DNA of 64,000 bases from NCBI GenBank assembly GCA_014607495.2, contig CP053148.1:1612001-1676000 (forward strand), given 5' to 3'. The position numbers and the translations under genes were made by a program. The stretch is from Carposina sasakii. Lineage: Eukaryota > Arthropoda > Insecta > Lepidoptera > Carposinidae. Every line of letters begins with the position of its first letter. Position 1 is the first letter of the stretch. Under the pieces are notes generated by a model. The model saw only the letters and a program-made list of their open reading frames with translations. It was not told where the DNA came from and did not search any database. Shown piece after piece: positions 37,701 through 45,632 of the stretch.

Positions 37701-40700
37701 TCGCACAATCAAGGAATTAAAATAAAAAAAAAAAAATCCCACCTTTTTTTTTGGCATAAACTTACTTTATTTGATGTATAGAGTACGTACCCTTCGTTAA
37801 GGGTGGCCACAAAAAAACACCCTGTATATGTCACTTACAGGCTAGCACAACATTCCTAAATTAATACAATAAATCATTTCAATACAAATAAAGAAAACAT
37901 GTTTAATAAATCAAATTATACTTAAATTAAAATACTACATCAAATAAATCAAATTAAGCTCAATCAAATAAAACTAAAGTTAAATAAACTAATGCATGGT
38001 AAAATTCGTCATCCGAGTAATTGACCCGGTGGCTTAGTGGTTATAGCGGCTGGCACGGTTTGCAGTGGTCGTGGGTTCGATTCCCACTCGGGTGAAGAAT
38101 TTTTTCCATTTTCTTTATTAATAATTTTATAAGAGATACAGATATTATAATATAATTATATTGCCAAATAGACCTATTCCTTGTAATTATAGAATCGCTA
38201 CTATAAACGGTAATGCTTAAGTTTACGTACATAATAGCTAGTTCTATTTAAATTCAATCAACCTGCTCATTTTATTACTCCAGCATCATGAACGTATAAA
38301 GAATAACGGACAGAGTGTTGTGACTACATAGAGTGAAGCATTCATAGTAAGCTCGGCAACGATATTCCATGGATTAGGGATGTGTATTGACGCTTTATCC
38401 ACCCACACATACAAACCATAGTAAGCTCGGCGCTACTGGAAAATGCGCACACATGCCCAACGCGCCGCCATTTCGGTCCTTTAAACTGTGCAGTGACAGC
38501 ATTACGTCCGTTGTTCTTTGTACGCTCATGTCCATCATCATAACAGTTGTGATCTTGCAGCAAGACATCGAATTCATCGGTCGCAAGGCGCTCATAGCCC
38601 AGAAGGCGGCCGGCGTGAAGCGTCAATACGTCCAACTGTTATTGACGGACCACGACCACGAAACGGATCTGTGGTCGTGCGGCAACGAACCTATCTACCG
38701 GGACGGTAACTACTGTGGACGGACTACTACTACTAGTTACGGGTTCACGTTTAAAAAGCAGGTCAGTTGTTTATTTGTTTATTTTGACGGCCGATTGGTG
38801 TAGTGGACACCTTTCGGTGTGTTAGGTCATATTACCCGAATGTCTACTCTGTTCATTAAGTCTATTTCCCTGAACATCCACTTCCCTAAACGTCGCCTAC
38901 ATACTATGTATTACTACCATCATAGAGGAATAAGATGTCATTAGATTGCATTACTGTACATTACAGAACATTAGTAATGTGGTATATTACAGTAACGCAA
39001 TCTAACGGTCAAGGTCTGGAACTATGAGGTACAGGAGCACGGAGAAGGACATAGACTACATTCTGTAGTTCACGCTATAAAAATTCAGTAGGTATCATCT
39101 CGTATTAAGATTATAATCTGATACTATTAACCCCATGTAGCAAAATCCAACTTGTTACTTGCTATGTCTTTAACCTACTCGTATGCTACACCGTCTTTAG
39201 AAAACCGCAGGCTGATTTTGTAACTTGCAACCGGTCGCAATCGCTGCCTGAATAGTCGCTGTCAAAATTGACATCCTTCTAGATTAAAAAGTCAGTGCAC
39301 CATACTGCTAGTAGGTAATAGGGTTTCTTGGAATCGGTCGCGTAGTCATCTTTTGACGTTTAGCGACCGGTTGCCTAAACTAAAATCTTTAGTATGAAGA
39401 TGTGGTTATAAGTACATACAGGGTGATTTTTGATCGTCAACGTTCCCGAAAACTACGGAATCTCATCATCACGATCATTTTTCTCCATGGAAGCATTCCT
39501 GGGAAGTGTCTGGTTCCCAAGATATAAGGGTCCAAAGTTGAGTAAATAGACTGCGTTTTTCTACATAAATGCACAAAGTCGCGCATAGCAAGATTTTTTC
39601 ACGAGAAATAATTAAGTACATAGGTTGAAGCACCGTAATGGCGGCGCGTTGTGTATGTGTGCGGATTTTCTGGTAGGCGCGCAGCTTACTATGGTCTGTA
39701 TGTGTGGTATGATTTGTATGTGGTATGATTTGTATGGGTGGATAACGCGTCAATACACATCCCTACTACGTTACCGAGCTTAATATGAATGCTTCACTCC
39801 GTGTAGTGACAACACTGTCCGTTATTCTTTATACGTTCATGGTTATTTGTAATCTGAAGGGTAAATTTGATGCTGTCTTTCTCTAAAACCTGATCATGAT
39901 AGAGACAGCATCAACTTTATTCTTCACATAGGTGGTGCCGATTCCACTCAAAATTTTCAAGCATTCCACTTTACCCCACGGTGGGGCGGCTTAGGGTGGC
40001 AGAGTGGAAGACTCCTTTTTTTTGGCATTAACTTACTTTATTTGATGTATAGAGTTTATTTGATGTATAGAGAGGGTGGCAACGAAAAAACATTCTGTAT
40101 ATATGTATTTGTCGCAGGTGTGCCTCGGATTTGTCCAGAATTTGGACAACGGTATCCCGCAGCCGGTCACACACGAGTACGTACTCTCGGGGCATTATGA
40201 GATAGAGATCGCTGGAATCAGGTGAGTTTATTCTTAGTTAAATATAGGTATTCTATATCCTATCTATAGACTATTTGCCCCCTCTGTTTCCAATGCCCAT
40301 GCATGGCGTCACTTGTACTTACCCATATTGTAACACCAATCTAACTTGTGGTAGTGCTATAAATGACTGAATACTGAGTTCTGAAGTCATCCTATCGTAC
40401 TTATAATATTATAAGTACGAAAGTTTGTGAGGATGGATGTATGTGTGTGAATGTTTGTTACTCTTTCACGCTAAAATTATTAAACGTATTTCGATGAAAC
40501 TTTCCAGGTATATAGCTCATATATCAGAATCACGCATAGTTACGCCGACGAAGCCGCGGGCTGTCGCTAGTATTATAAATGTGAAAGTGAATTTGTTTGG
40601 TTACTTCTTCACCCTTTAATTACTAAACCAATCTTGAAATTTTGCATACATAGTTGAGTTGAGAGAACGATGGCTTCTTGCCGGTTTGCCTTGCCACCCT

Positions 40701-40902
40701 GTAGTTACGCTCCTAGACCTAAGTAAGAGAAAAACATGTTTATATTACTATAGCTATCTTATTTATAAACAGATACGCGGCAAAAGTGAATCTTCATTCA
40801 CCTAACTTGCCGACAAAGTATCCCGACAAAGAGCGCGACGTGTACCAGGCAACGCGAAAACCGCACGACTCCAACCTCCTGGGGAGGCATTACCAACCTT
40901 AA
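22776..40902 (+). CDS. Pdpr: Pyruvate dehydrogenase phosphatase regulatory subunit, mitochondrial
   Basis: Sixteen exons: 22776-23026, 25060-25266, 26391-26554, 27405-27538, 28490-28592, 29735-29836, 30180-30352, 32491-32684, 33192-33341, 34287-34450, 35052-35200, 35933-36230, 37182-37361, 38561-38761, 40118-40221 and 40773-40902 (stop 40900-40902). They sum to 2704 nt, one more than a whole number of codons, because exon 8 has an extra G at 32560-32561. Without it the product is 900 aa; human PDPR is 879 aa. The N-terminus is basic and mitochondrial-targeting in type. Next comes the FAD Rossmann motif GGGVMGAAVAYHLA (residues 56-69) and the rest of the dimethylglycine-dehydrogenase-like FAD region. 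The C-terminal half is a folate-binding GcvT-like domain (FGKPDWFDIV, HTGMQNERGGYENDC, EKFFAFWGQDLD, TTPLECGR). The family lowers the Mg2+ response of PDH phosphatase in the matrix. Intron 7 uses a GC donor. The end of exon 2 is the least certain boundary. Confidence 0.92.
23380..24398 (-). mobile_element. Helitron-like element carrying a minisatellite
   Basis: On the minus strand it starts TCTACACTAATATTATAAAG and ends GGGCGGGCCACTAGT, consistent with a Helitron 5'-TC and CTAG-3'. Its interior is a tandem array (listed separately). It lies in intron 1 of Pdpr. No Rep/helicase is encoded, so it is non-autonomous. Confidence 0.65.
23470..24270 (+). repeat. ~126-bp tandem repeat, about 6.4 units
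   Basis: Each unit contains CTTCCCGTGGGAATTTCGGG, then AAATCCGTTCTTAGTGCTTC, a CCCTAATGAACATATATGCC segment and GCGGTTTTCGTAAAAA. Units begin near 23470, 23583, 23708, 23837, 23963, 24090 and 24219 (the last is partial). CCCGTGGGAATTTCGGG is an imperfect palindrome. Confidence 0.9.
25920..26212 (-). mobile_element. ~290-bp retroelement-like repeat (family J), copy 1
   Basis: The reverse complement of the sequence at 56040-56345. Shared words are AACAAATCGCACCTTGGGGT, CAAAAGCTTTGCGATTTAT and CATGTCGAATAAATGAATTT. The tail ATTTGAATTTG suggests a SINE or non-LTR 3' end. Confidence 0.75.
26925..27085 (+). mobile_element. Family G repeat, copy
   Basis: GGCGATGGGCCGACCACC through GGGATAAAGGCGTGATTATA, in an intron of Pdpr. 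Confidence 0.75.
27090..27302 (+). mobile_element. Helitron-like element (second subfamily)
   Basis: It starts near ACTATATTATAAAGCTGAAG, has GTTTGTTTGTTTG repeats, and ends CACGCGGACGAAGTCGTGGG then GCTAGTG, giving a hairpin plus CTAGT end. Confidence 0.65.
27885..28050 (+). mobile_element. Family A repeat
   Basis: GCGGGGCTTCACTAGAATAC and GCTGCATCTCCTACCGTGCA match the copy at 2165. Confidence 0.7.
28083..28412 (+). mobile_element. SINE (family 1) with a deleted head
   Basis: It carries GTTCGATCCCAGTCACAGGC (B box) and the full body to CGGTCGGAGATCATCA. About 20 bp around the A box is missing compared with 60075. It lies in the Pdpr intron before exon 5. Confidence 0.8.
29110..29290 (+). 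mobile_element. Family G repeat, copy
   Basis: GGCGATGGGCTGACCACCTG through GGGATAAAGGCGTGATTATA. Confidence 0.75.
29359..29614. mobile_element. Family D palindromic MITE
   Basis: CTACAGGATGTAACAGAAG at the left and TTCTGTTATAC...ATCCTGTAT at the right. The arms are related to the copy at 9554. Confidence 0.75.
32057..32295 (+). mobile_element. Helitron-like element
   Basis: It starts ACTAATATTATAAATGCGAA, with CTGTCTGTCTGT repeats and CGATTTTGATGAAATTTGG. It ends CACGCGGACGGAGTCGCGGG then CGTCCACTAGT. The hairpin and CTAGT end are intact. Confidence 0.7.
32713..32890 (-). mobile_element. Non-LTR retrotransposon C-terminal fragment
   Basis: The minus strand translates to GRSPARWTDDLKRTAGSDWM, the typical last residues of the reverse transcriptase ORF in a lepidopteran RTE-like family. 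It is then frameshifted and ends CAGTGGACAGCAAGAGG. It begins about 28 bp after Pdpr exon 8. Confidence 0.65.
32935..33070 (-). mobile_element. Family A repeat fragment
   Basis: GGTCAGTGACAATTAGCTAG through TATTCTAGTGAAACCCC, in reverse orientation. Confidence 0.65.
34794..34890. mobile_element. Family F MITE fragment
   Basis: GTCTCTGTCATGGTCAAATT and CTGACGTTTGGAAAAATCGG match the copy at 55794. Confidence 0.6.
34911..35012. mobile_element. ~100-bp palindromic MITE
   Basis: The left end GGGCGCCTTCACATTAGGTC and right end GACCTAATGTGAAGGCGCTC are inverted, with about 30 bp between longer arms (GCAAGTACTGCGG / related). It ends about 40 bp before Pdpr exon 11. Confidence 0.8.
35225..35338 (+). 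mobile_element. Short Helitron-like fragment
   Basis: ACTAATATTATAAATGAGAA at the start and ACGTGGACGAAATTGTGGGC at the end. The middle is deleted compared with 32057. Confidence 0.6.
35645..35907 (+). mobile_element. Non-LTR 3' tail with (GAT)n end
   Basis: It ends GTGGACTGCAATAGGCTGAT then eight or nine GAT units. The tail stops about 25 bp before Pdpr exon 12. It is related to 16105-16250. Confidence 0.7.
36340..36720 (+). mobile_element. Family A repeat interrupted by a retrotransposon
   Basis: The family A sequence runs from about 36340 to 36482 and resumes at about 36644, with a 13-bp near-duplication (ATGCTAGACGTGG / ATGCTAAACGTGG) flanking the insertion. Confidence 0.7.
36483..36643 (+). 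mobile_element. 5'-truncated non-LTR insertion
   Basis: It encodes SVGRPLSRWSDDLKWTDGN-type RT C-terminal residues and ends TAGACTGCAATAGGCTGATG plus GAT units. It is flanked by a 13-bp target duplication with one mismatch. Confidence 0.7.
36732..37165. mobile_element. Composite family D MITE before Pdpr exon 13
   Basis: The left end is TATACAGGGTGTAACAG. The right end CTTCTGTTCCACCCTGCATA lies about 16 bp before the exon at 37182. A family H-like piece (GGGGTAAGCATGAACCTTTT) sits in the middle near 36958. Confidence 0.65.
37454..37829. mobile_element. Family B MITE
   Basis: TATACAGGTGATTTTTGG to CCACAAAAAAACACCCTGTATA. It is in inverse orientation to the copy at 8569. Confidence 0.8.
38022..38115 (+). 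mobile_element. tRNA-like SINE head (family 2), copy 2
   Basis: CCCGGTGGCTTAGTGGTTAT with GTGGGTTCGATTCCCAC and the same GAAGAATTTTTTCCATT follow-on as at 20279. Confidence 0.75.
38287..38480 (+). repeat. ~200-bp repeat, one arm of an inverted pair
   Basis: CATGAACGTATAAAGAATAA through CCCAACGCGCCGCCATT. An inverted copy lies at 39640-39845, so the two flank Pdpr exon 14. The repeat includes an internal near-duplication of CATAGTAAGCTCGGC. Confidence 0.75.
39415..40102. mobile_element. Family B MITE split by nested insertions
   Basis: The left part is 39415-39635 (TACAGGGTGATTTTTGATCG ...) and the right part about 40010-40102 (GCATTAACTTACTTTATTTG ... ATTCTGTATA). Between them are the repeat at 39640-39845, a family F piece (about 39855-39925) and unassigned sequence. 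The right end is about 15 bp before Pdpr exon 15. Confidence 0.7.
39640..39845 (-). repeat. ~200-bp repeat, inverted partner of 38287-38480
   Basis: The reverse strand reads CATGAACGTATAAAGAATAA near its start and ends in GCGCCGCCATTACGGTG. It is inserted in the family B MITE. Confidence 0.75.
40397..40580 (+). mobile_element. Helitron-like element
   Basis: AATATTATAAGTACGAAAGT at the left; CCGACGAAGCCGCGGGCTGT then CGCTAGTATTAT at the right. Confidence 0.65.
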
Positions 40903-41017
40903 GTTACAGACCTCATCATCATCATTATCGGCCATGAGAAGTCCACTGCTGAACATACGAGCAGTCCTCCCCCAACATATATAGTTCACTGAAAAACTTA
41001 AGTTTGTATATCCCAAA

Positions 41018-41055
41018 AATAAACAGTACACTGTATATTTTCTGTGTACAATAAA
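41018..41055 (+). promoter_or_regulatory. Candidate Pdpr polyadenylation signals
   Basis: Two AATAAA hexamers, at 41018-41023 and 41050-41055, lie 116 and 148 bp after the stop codon. Confidence 0.6.
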
Positions 41056-41121
41056 GAATAAGAGACTGTATTAGCTTTTATGGCATTTTTGAATGTTGAA
41101 AAGTATTAGAAGCAAATAATA

Positions 41122-41262
41122 GGGTCGATTCCGGCAGTCACGCTTAAACCTAATCTTAGTCAGGTCTATCTCTCTCCGTTATTAACATAAATGGCTGAGA
41201 GTGAAAAGGACAGGTAGGACTAATTTTACGTTAAGGTTTAAGTGTGACTACCGGAATCGACC
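41122..41262. mobile_element. Family E MITE, copy 3
   Basis: GGGTCGATTCCGGCAGTCAC at the left and GTGACTACCGGAATCGACC at the right. It lies shortly after the presumed Pdpr 3' end. Confidence 0.85.
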
Positions 41263-41773
41263 ATATTGTATTGCAAAATGATCTTGTATGATATGTATAA
41301 AGAATTTGATAGTTATTATTTAAATAGGCTTTTAGGCGGAAATGGTGTTTTGTTATATGTATTTTATATACAAAATAATGATTAGATTTAAAGTTTCTTA
41401 TTTACGGTGGAAACAAGATTGAGTTAAATTCTCATTTATGTATTGTGGTTTATGTTGAGTAAAAAGGGGGGTATTCTTTATTGTATTTAGAATAAGACAA
41501 AACTAAGGAATTGTTTTATAAATTAAATGTTTCTTTAAATGTTTATTATGTTATTTATGATGTATAATAAACATCGTGTCTTGGCACGAAAAGCTTAGTT
41601 GACTCAGGGTCTTAGCATAACCTTTGAAATCATAGAACCATGATGTTAGAATATCTAATGTCCTACATGGCGTAACATAAAGAGTCAGATGTCTATGGTA
41701 TCTATAAAGAAGTTGTGGCACTATAATAAAAATTACTTTATTCCCTAGTCCATCTCATAACCTATCGAATAAC

Positions 41774-41813
<40 letters not shown>

Positions 41814-41814
41814 A

Positions 41815-41980
41815 TAATCACGCCTTTATCCTTTACGGGGTAGGCAGAGCACTAAGGGCCGATAGAACCACATGGTGACACTTCTGACCAATTTTTAGAG
41901 TATAGTTCAGATGTACAAGTTCGGTTAGTAGTGATAGGTGGTCAGCCCATCGCCTACAAAACACCAATTGATGATGATCT
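41815..41980 (-). mobile_element. Family G repeat next to (AT)n microsatellite
   Basis: The reverse of the copy at 12825 (ATAATCACGCCTTTATCC ... GGTCAGCCCATCGCC), preceded by about 13 AT units. Confidence 0.75.
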
Positions 41981-42943
41981 ATCGAATAATCTAAATCCTG
42001 AATATCCATTTTGTATGTACCTATGTATTAAAGTAACGTTATACTATCGCCTAGCTAGTATTTTTTGTAAATAATAGATATTCCAAAAGTATATTTCTTG
42101 CCAATTTTTTTTTATTATTGGAAGTACAACTATTACGATTTCGTAAAAGTTTTTTCTATTAATATTCTAAATTAAAATCGCCTGTGATTGCAAATGTTAC
42201 TAACATTTTATATTATGATTGTTGTATTTAGCTAGAATATTTTTTCTTATAATAATAAAGTACAAAATTTATATTTTGTTTTCTTTGGGGAATTAGACAA
42301 TGTTATAATTTACTAACAACAGCAAACACACTTTATCACATCTTTAAAGAACGCACTAAATTACTGTTTCAATAACTTTGGCAAACTTCGTTCCTGAGGA
42401 CCAAGGAAAATAACAGAAACGAAAGAGGTGCCTAAAGTTCAAATTTCCTACAGGTACCTAACTGCCAACTTTCCACCAACATGTAATATAATAACAAAGC
42501 AACTTGTTAAGACAATTTGGTTCATACATAATTTGGTGTAAGCACATATGTATGCACCAAAGAGTGCATTCCCACTATGTAGTATTGGATGTCTAGCTGT
42601 TGTAAAAAATATTTACACATCAACTATTGTGCTAGTGCTTTCTACTGCCACAACATTGTCTCACTGCTTAAGAAGTTGTAAAAGACAGTTAATCATGTCA
42701 AAATATGTTTTATTGTCTGTTACAAGTTACAAATTAATTACTAACCTTAATAAACAACTAAAATATGATAATACAAAATATTAACTGATACAGTTTTATT
42801 AGAATTCTTAAATTCTATTATATTTCTAAATAGAATAATGACGGATAACTCAATATGTACATAATGATATTAATAAATATTGAGAATTGTAAACATGAAA
42901 ATAAGAGAAAATTACATTATTATTATGTTACAAATAAATTCCT

Positions 42944-42949
42944 TTTATT
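42944..42949 (-). promoter_or_regulatory. Candidate polyadenylation signal for the 43113-43886 gene
   Basis: TTTATT on the plus strand (AATAAA on the minus strand), about 165 bp beyond the stop codon at 43113. Confidence 0.5.
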
Positions 42950-43112
42950 ACAAAAGTGACCACACAGAGATCAATATTCAAAGAAATAGAGAAGTACAGC
43001 TAAATTTAATAGTAAGTCCTATTTTGATATACAAACAAACAGGCTTGTTAGTCATTTGAAATATCTTTAGTTCTTACTTGTGAGTGAAATAATGATACAC
43101 ATGCTTTCTAAG

Positions 43113-43886
43113 CTAATTATTTGTCATAATTGAACTTAGAATGTCGAATCCATAACTATTGAATGTGGTTGGTTTCCTTAATTTTTCTTTAATAAGATCA
43201 CAGGGTGATTTGGTTTTGAAGTCAAATCTTACAATATCACTCTTGACATGCTCCATTAGGTAAGGAGCAGCTACTCTTCTTAATCTTGCTGTTAGGACTT
43301 TTCCAAAAGCAGAGCATTTAGCTCTTGGGATTTGTTGGTCAAGAATGTATGACATGTCAGTATTCAGAGGCAGTAAAGGCTCTGGTGTTACAATAAGATG
43401 CCTTTCATCATCACTTACATAATTAGGTTCAAACAAAGATTCCATAGAGCTACTATTGCTCACGGATGATTTAAGCTTGGTCTGTGGACCAGAGCAACCA
43501 GGTTTATGTAGAGCTTGCATCAAATCTATCACAAATTCATCTGCATTTTCTTCTAGCTTTAACTTCTTCATTTCCTCATCCAATCTTTGTTTTTCTTCTT
43601 CCTCTTTTTTCTTTCTTTCTTTAGATTTGAGCATATTAGCTACCTGTTCAGCCAGTACATTGCTTATCGGGCTTTCGGTGGTGCCAAGTCGAGGTAATCG
43701 TTGTCCAGGTCCAAACATAAGTCGAGTTTCAGATAAGGTGCCATTTTGTACACCAGTCAAAGGAGGTATTGATATTCTACTACCAGAACTGTTTCCAGCT
43801 TCAGATTGGCTTGCTTGTATTTGCGTTTTAGAGAAGTGACTATCTACTAAGGCCAACAAAGAAGAAAAAGAACCTGAGTCACTCAT
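43113..43886 (-). CDS. Ski7-like / short HBS1-like protein, intronless
   Basis: A 257-aa open frame with ATG start and no obvious intron. N-terminal GSFSSLLALVDSHF resembles the short SxLxxLxxxH peptides found in the N-terminal arm of HBS1. SRISIPPL follows. A charged coiled-coil stretch spans residues about 86-115 (KSKERKKKEEEEKQRLDEEM). The C-terminus has RAKCSAFGKVL, similar to the (R/K)xxxFxxxL exosome-binding motif of the short human HBS1L isoform, and RFDFKTKSPCDLI, like the FDFxxPSPDD element of HBS1. There is no GTPase domain. If the match is right, it would bridge the cytoplasmic exosome and the Ski complex in mRNA decay. It is an open question whether it is a stand-alone gene, an exon of a larger HBS1 locus, or a retrocopy. 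The coding property is clear; the family assignment is inferred. Confidence 0.68.
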   Translation of the reverse strand: MSDSGSFSSLLALVDSHFSKTQIQASQSEAGNSSGSRISIPPLTGVQNGTLSETRLMFGPGQRLPRLGTTESPISNVLAEQVANMLKSKERKKKEEEEKQRLDEEMKKLKLEENADEFVIDLMQALHKPGCSGPQTKLKSSVSNSSSMESLFEPNYVSDDERHLIVTPEPLLPLNTDMSYILDQQIPRAKCSAFGKVLTARLRRVAAPYLMEHVKSDIVRFDFKTKSPCDLIKEKLRKPTTFNSYGFDILSSIMTNN

Positions 43887-44099
43887 TTTGTATTCCCGAT
43901 TCCAAGATATTGTGTTATTAAATTGAGAAGTTCGCTATTAGGGTCCCCATATCATATACTAATGTACGTAGGCTGTTTATTGGTAGAGCACTTTCTATCT
44001 TGTTTTAGAGAGTAAGTATATTCTTTGATCTTGTTTTATTTGCCATTTAAACAAAGAATATACATACTACTCGAACGAGAGCATTTAAAATAAAATCAC

Positions 44100-45025
44100 C
44101 ATATTTTTTTTTTTTGTTTAGTTTATCCGGAAGGAAAGGCCATTATATAGCCATTGTCTTTAGTAAATGATTTCTGAATTAATGATGATGATGAATGGAA
44201 ACGTCGGGAAAATCCTCAAAAACAAGTGTAAAGTTCATAGGCGGCAAATAATTTTAGATTTAGGTATAAATATTGTAAATATAGGGGCATTCCAAACGAT
44301 TCTATCTTCTCCCAGTTCAAACGATGCTTTGTTTGTGTGTTTTGTAAATCTTATCTTATCTTAATATATATAAATCTCGTGTCACAATGTTTGTCCTCAA
44401 TGGACTCCTAAACCACTTAACCGATTATAATAAAATTCGCACACCATGTGCAGTTCGATCCAACTTGAGAGATAGGATAGTTTAAATCTCAAATTATAGT
44501 CGCAATTTTAATTTATTGCTAATTATTTGTCTGTTATACCTTTCGACTTGGTTGAGTAAGTAATCAATAGATGGCGCTGCTTTGGTAAACCGACAAACGT
44601 GTCATATAAGCTACAATTCAATTTCCACGCGGACGAAGTCGCGGGCGTCCACTAGTAAGTTTATAGAGAATTATGTACCTTAGATAAGTAGGTGGATTTA
44701 ATTTTTTTTTTTGTTTGTAAGGAAAGTCTATTTAGTTTAGGCTACGATGAGGCTGACATATTTGTAATAAATAAAAGCCTCTATAAAATAAAGATTAAAA
44801 AAAAAAAAAGTGTAAAGTTAGTTAAAATGAAAAATAATTGCAGAAACAACTTACATGGGCCCATGAAGAGATCGTATTCCGGCTAAAGTTTTACTCAGCT
44901 TACTTGCACACGCACGCACTAGATTCATATCACAAGTAAACAAAATATAAGTTATCTACCTAAAAACATCACTTTACGGACATGAGCAAACCATTTACAA
45001 ATAAACTTTGATTTTCACAAGAAAA
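44100..45025 (-). mobile_element. Family I repeat, interrupted copy
   Basis: The parts 44106-44227 and about 44816-45025 are reverse complements of 22440-22585 and 22220-22430. About 590 bp of foreign sequence lies between, including the Helitron-like piece at 44350-44660. The DIRS element is inserted at its outer end. Confidence 0.7.
44350..44660 (+). mobile_element. Helitron-like element
   Basis: AATATATATAAATCTCGTGT to CCACGCGGACGAAGTCGCGG then CGTCCACTAGT. It is nested in the family I repeat. Confidence 0.65.
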
Positions 45026-45074
45026 AATAGCGACGTTTTACCTGAAATTAAAACGTTTATTAAACATACTTACC

Positions 45075-45245
45075 TTATTCGAAGCCTAATAAAATATAAG
45101 AGAGTAGCGTTCACTTCCTTTTGGTGCTATTACGCACTTCCAGTCCATCCACATCCCCCAACTTCCTTCCCCTTCCCAATCATTTCTTACGACGCTAGCG
45201 CCACCAGTGGCAGCTGTGTTTTAAGCCTTGGTTTTATCCTCATTG
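45075..45245 (+). repeat. DIRS inverted terminal repeat (3' end of element)
   Basis: 171 bp from TTATTCGAAGCCTAATAAAA to GGTTTTATCCTCATTG. It is inverted relative to 50044-50214, with about two or three mismatches. An outer extension of about 50 bp (45026-45074, GCGACGTTTTACCTGAAATT ...) is unique to this end. Confidence 0.92.
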
Positions 45246-45274
45246 CGTCTCTTTGCCCCAGGCAGGGTTAAAAA

Positions 45275-45380
45275 TTATTAGGCTTCGAATAAGGTAAGTA
45301 TGTTTAATAAACGTTTTAATTTCAGGTAAAACGTCGCTATTAAACAGTACTGTACCGTTATTCGAAGCCTAATAAAATAT
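45275..45380 (+). repeat. DIRS internal complementary region (ICR)
   Basis: The part 45275-45341 is the reverse complement of the left outer end (45026-45092). The part 45339-45379 is the reverse complement of the right outer end (50196-50234). The two halves overlap by the shared ATT/AAT. The ICR thus reads as the complement of joined element ends, the hallmark of DIRS1-type elements and the template used in models for completing the circular DNA. Confidence 0.9.
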
Positions 45381-45632
45381 GAGAGACGTGTTTATTATCG
45401 CCTGGTAGCGCGTAGCAACAACGCCAATGTGATATTTTTCTATAAGATAGGTAGTATGCTCACAGAACTTAGGATTTAGACAGAGCTACAGATTACAAGT
45501 GAAATGATATTCTGGTGAAGTTTAAAATATTTATTTAAACCCAAATGACAGATCTACAAAACAAATAAAAAATTATGTTTACCTACATGTTATTATGTAA
45601 TAATTATTTTAATTAAAACATAAGTACACTAT

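Larger units (their letters stand above)
41265..43112. other. Intergenic region between convergent genes
   Basis: AT-rich sequence with an (AT)n microsatellite at about 41785-41810 and a family G repeat (reverse, 41815-41980). The rest, about 42000-43100, shows nothing I can assign apart from the polyA signal for the minus-strand gene. Confidence 0.5.
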
